Shown here: positions 5,663 to 5,828 of the stretch, piece by piece
Position numbering within the stretch: position 1 is the first letter of the stretch
Layout of the letters: each line of letters opens with the position of its first letter
Origin: DATDRQ01 sp035291645
GTDB taxonomy: Bacteria; Chloroflexota; Anaerolineae; Anaerolineales; UBA4823
Assembly (NCBI GenBank): GCA_035291645.1
Contig: DATDRQ010000102.1
Coordinates: 1-5,828, forward strand
Direction: 5' to 3'
DNA length: 5,828 nt
Translations under genes and position numbers: made by a program
Notes under the pieces: model-generated
The model's database searches: none
What the model was told of the DNA's origin: nothing
What the model saw: the letters and a program-made list of their open reading frames with translations, nothing else

Positions 5663-5691
5663 TTGTAATCTACTCAGGTGGGAACTAATAT
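5663..5691 (+). promoter_or_regulatory. Weak promoter candidate for the gene starting at 5794
   Basis: TTGTAA (5663-5668) and TAATAT (5686-5691) each match consensus at four of six positions and are 17 bases apart. They lie at the start of an AT-rich stretch (about 5685-5770) unlike the rest of the window. TAAAAT at 5713-5718 is an alternative -10 without a -35. A small hairpin AGCAAA/TTTGCT (5725-5740) lies between these and the next ribosome site. Confidence 0.25.
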
Positions 5692-5793
5692 CCATTTTTT
5701 TTCGTTTTGTATTAAAATAACATAAGCAAAGCATTTTGCTGGAGTTGGGAACAATTGTTTGATAGAAATGCAGAAACAAGGAGCAAGGCGCTG

Positions 5794-5828
5794 ATGCAAC
5801 TCACCCAGTCACAGCGTACAAATGTACG
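5794..5828 (+). CDS. Start of a further gene (partial, cut by the window edge)
   Basis: AAGGAG (5778-5783) stands 10 bases before an ATG at 5794, and the frame stays open to the right edge, reading MQLTQSQRTNV. It follows the RIO terminator and an AT-rich, promoter-like gap, which is a sensible place for a new transcription unit. Eleven codons are too few to assign a family, and chance openness over 35 bases is easy, so the support rests mainly on the ribosome site. Confidence 0.45.
   Translation, partial: MQLTQSQRTNV

Overview
The window is GC-rich bacterial DNA with every supported gene on the + strand. The gene types are a RIO-family kinase in a bacterium, a DUF5661-like protein and a very large membrane-anchored PLD-superfamily protein with a beta-propeller. 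Together with the codon bias they suggest a Chloroflexota bacterium of the Anaerolineae type. That is an inference from protein character, not a demonstrated placement.

Layout. (1) Bases 2-148 are the last 48 codons of a membrane protein. (2) Bases 143-235 hold three copies of a palindromic element at an exact 39-base period. The first copy runs across the upstream stop codon, and the last lies just before a perfect TATAAT box at 246-251. (3) Bases 303-740 encode a 145-residue DUF5661-like protein with a good ribosome site. (4) Bases 804-4151 encode the main gene: seven membrane segments, then seven propeller-like repeats, then a complete two-HKD phospholipase-D-type domain predicted to lie outside the cell. 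(5) Bases 4152-4558 form a 407-base gap. It holds a good sigma70-type promoter, a strongly foldable leader with a 21-codon ORF whose Shine-Dalgarno is sequestered, a textbook intrinsic terminator, and two exact copies of an 11-base element. (6) Bases 4559-5593 encode a 344-residue RIO-type kinase. Its stop codon lies inside a long hairpin at 5586-5654. (7) After an AT-rich gap, a new gene with a Shine-Dalgarno appears to start at 5794 and runs off the end.

How the parts fit. The DUF5661 and PLD genes are 63 bases apart with no terminator between them and may be co-transcribed. The RIO gene is separated from them by the terminator at 4405-4435. Either it has its own weak promoter, or it is reached by read-through of the structured leader, which would make that leader an attenuator. 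No functional link among the three proteins is visible in the sequence. The two parts most worth following up are the 4228-4467 leader and the membrane/propeller/PLD fusion.
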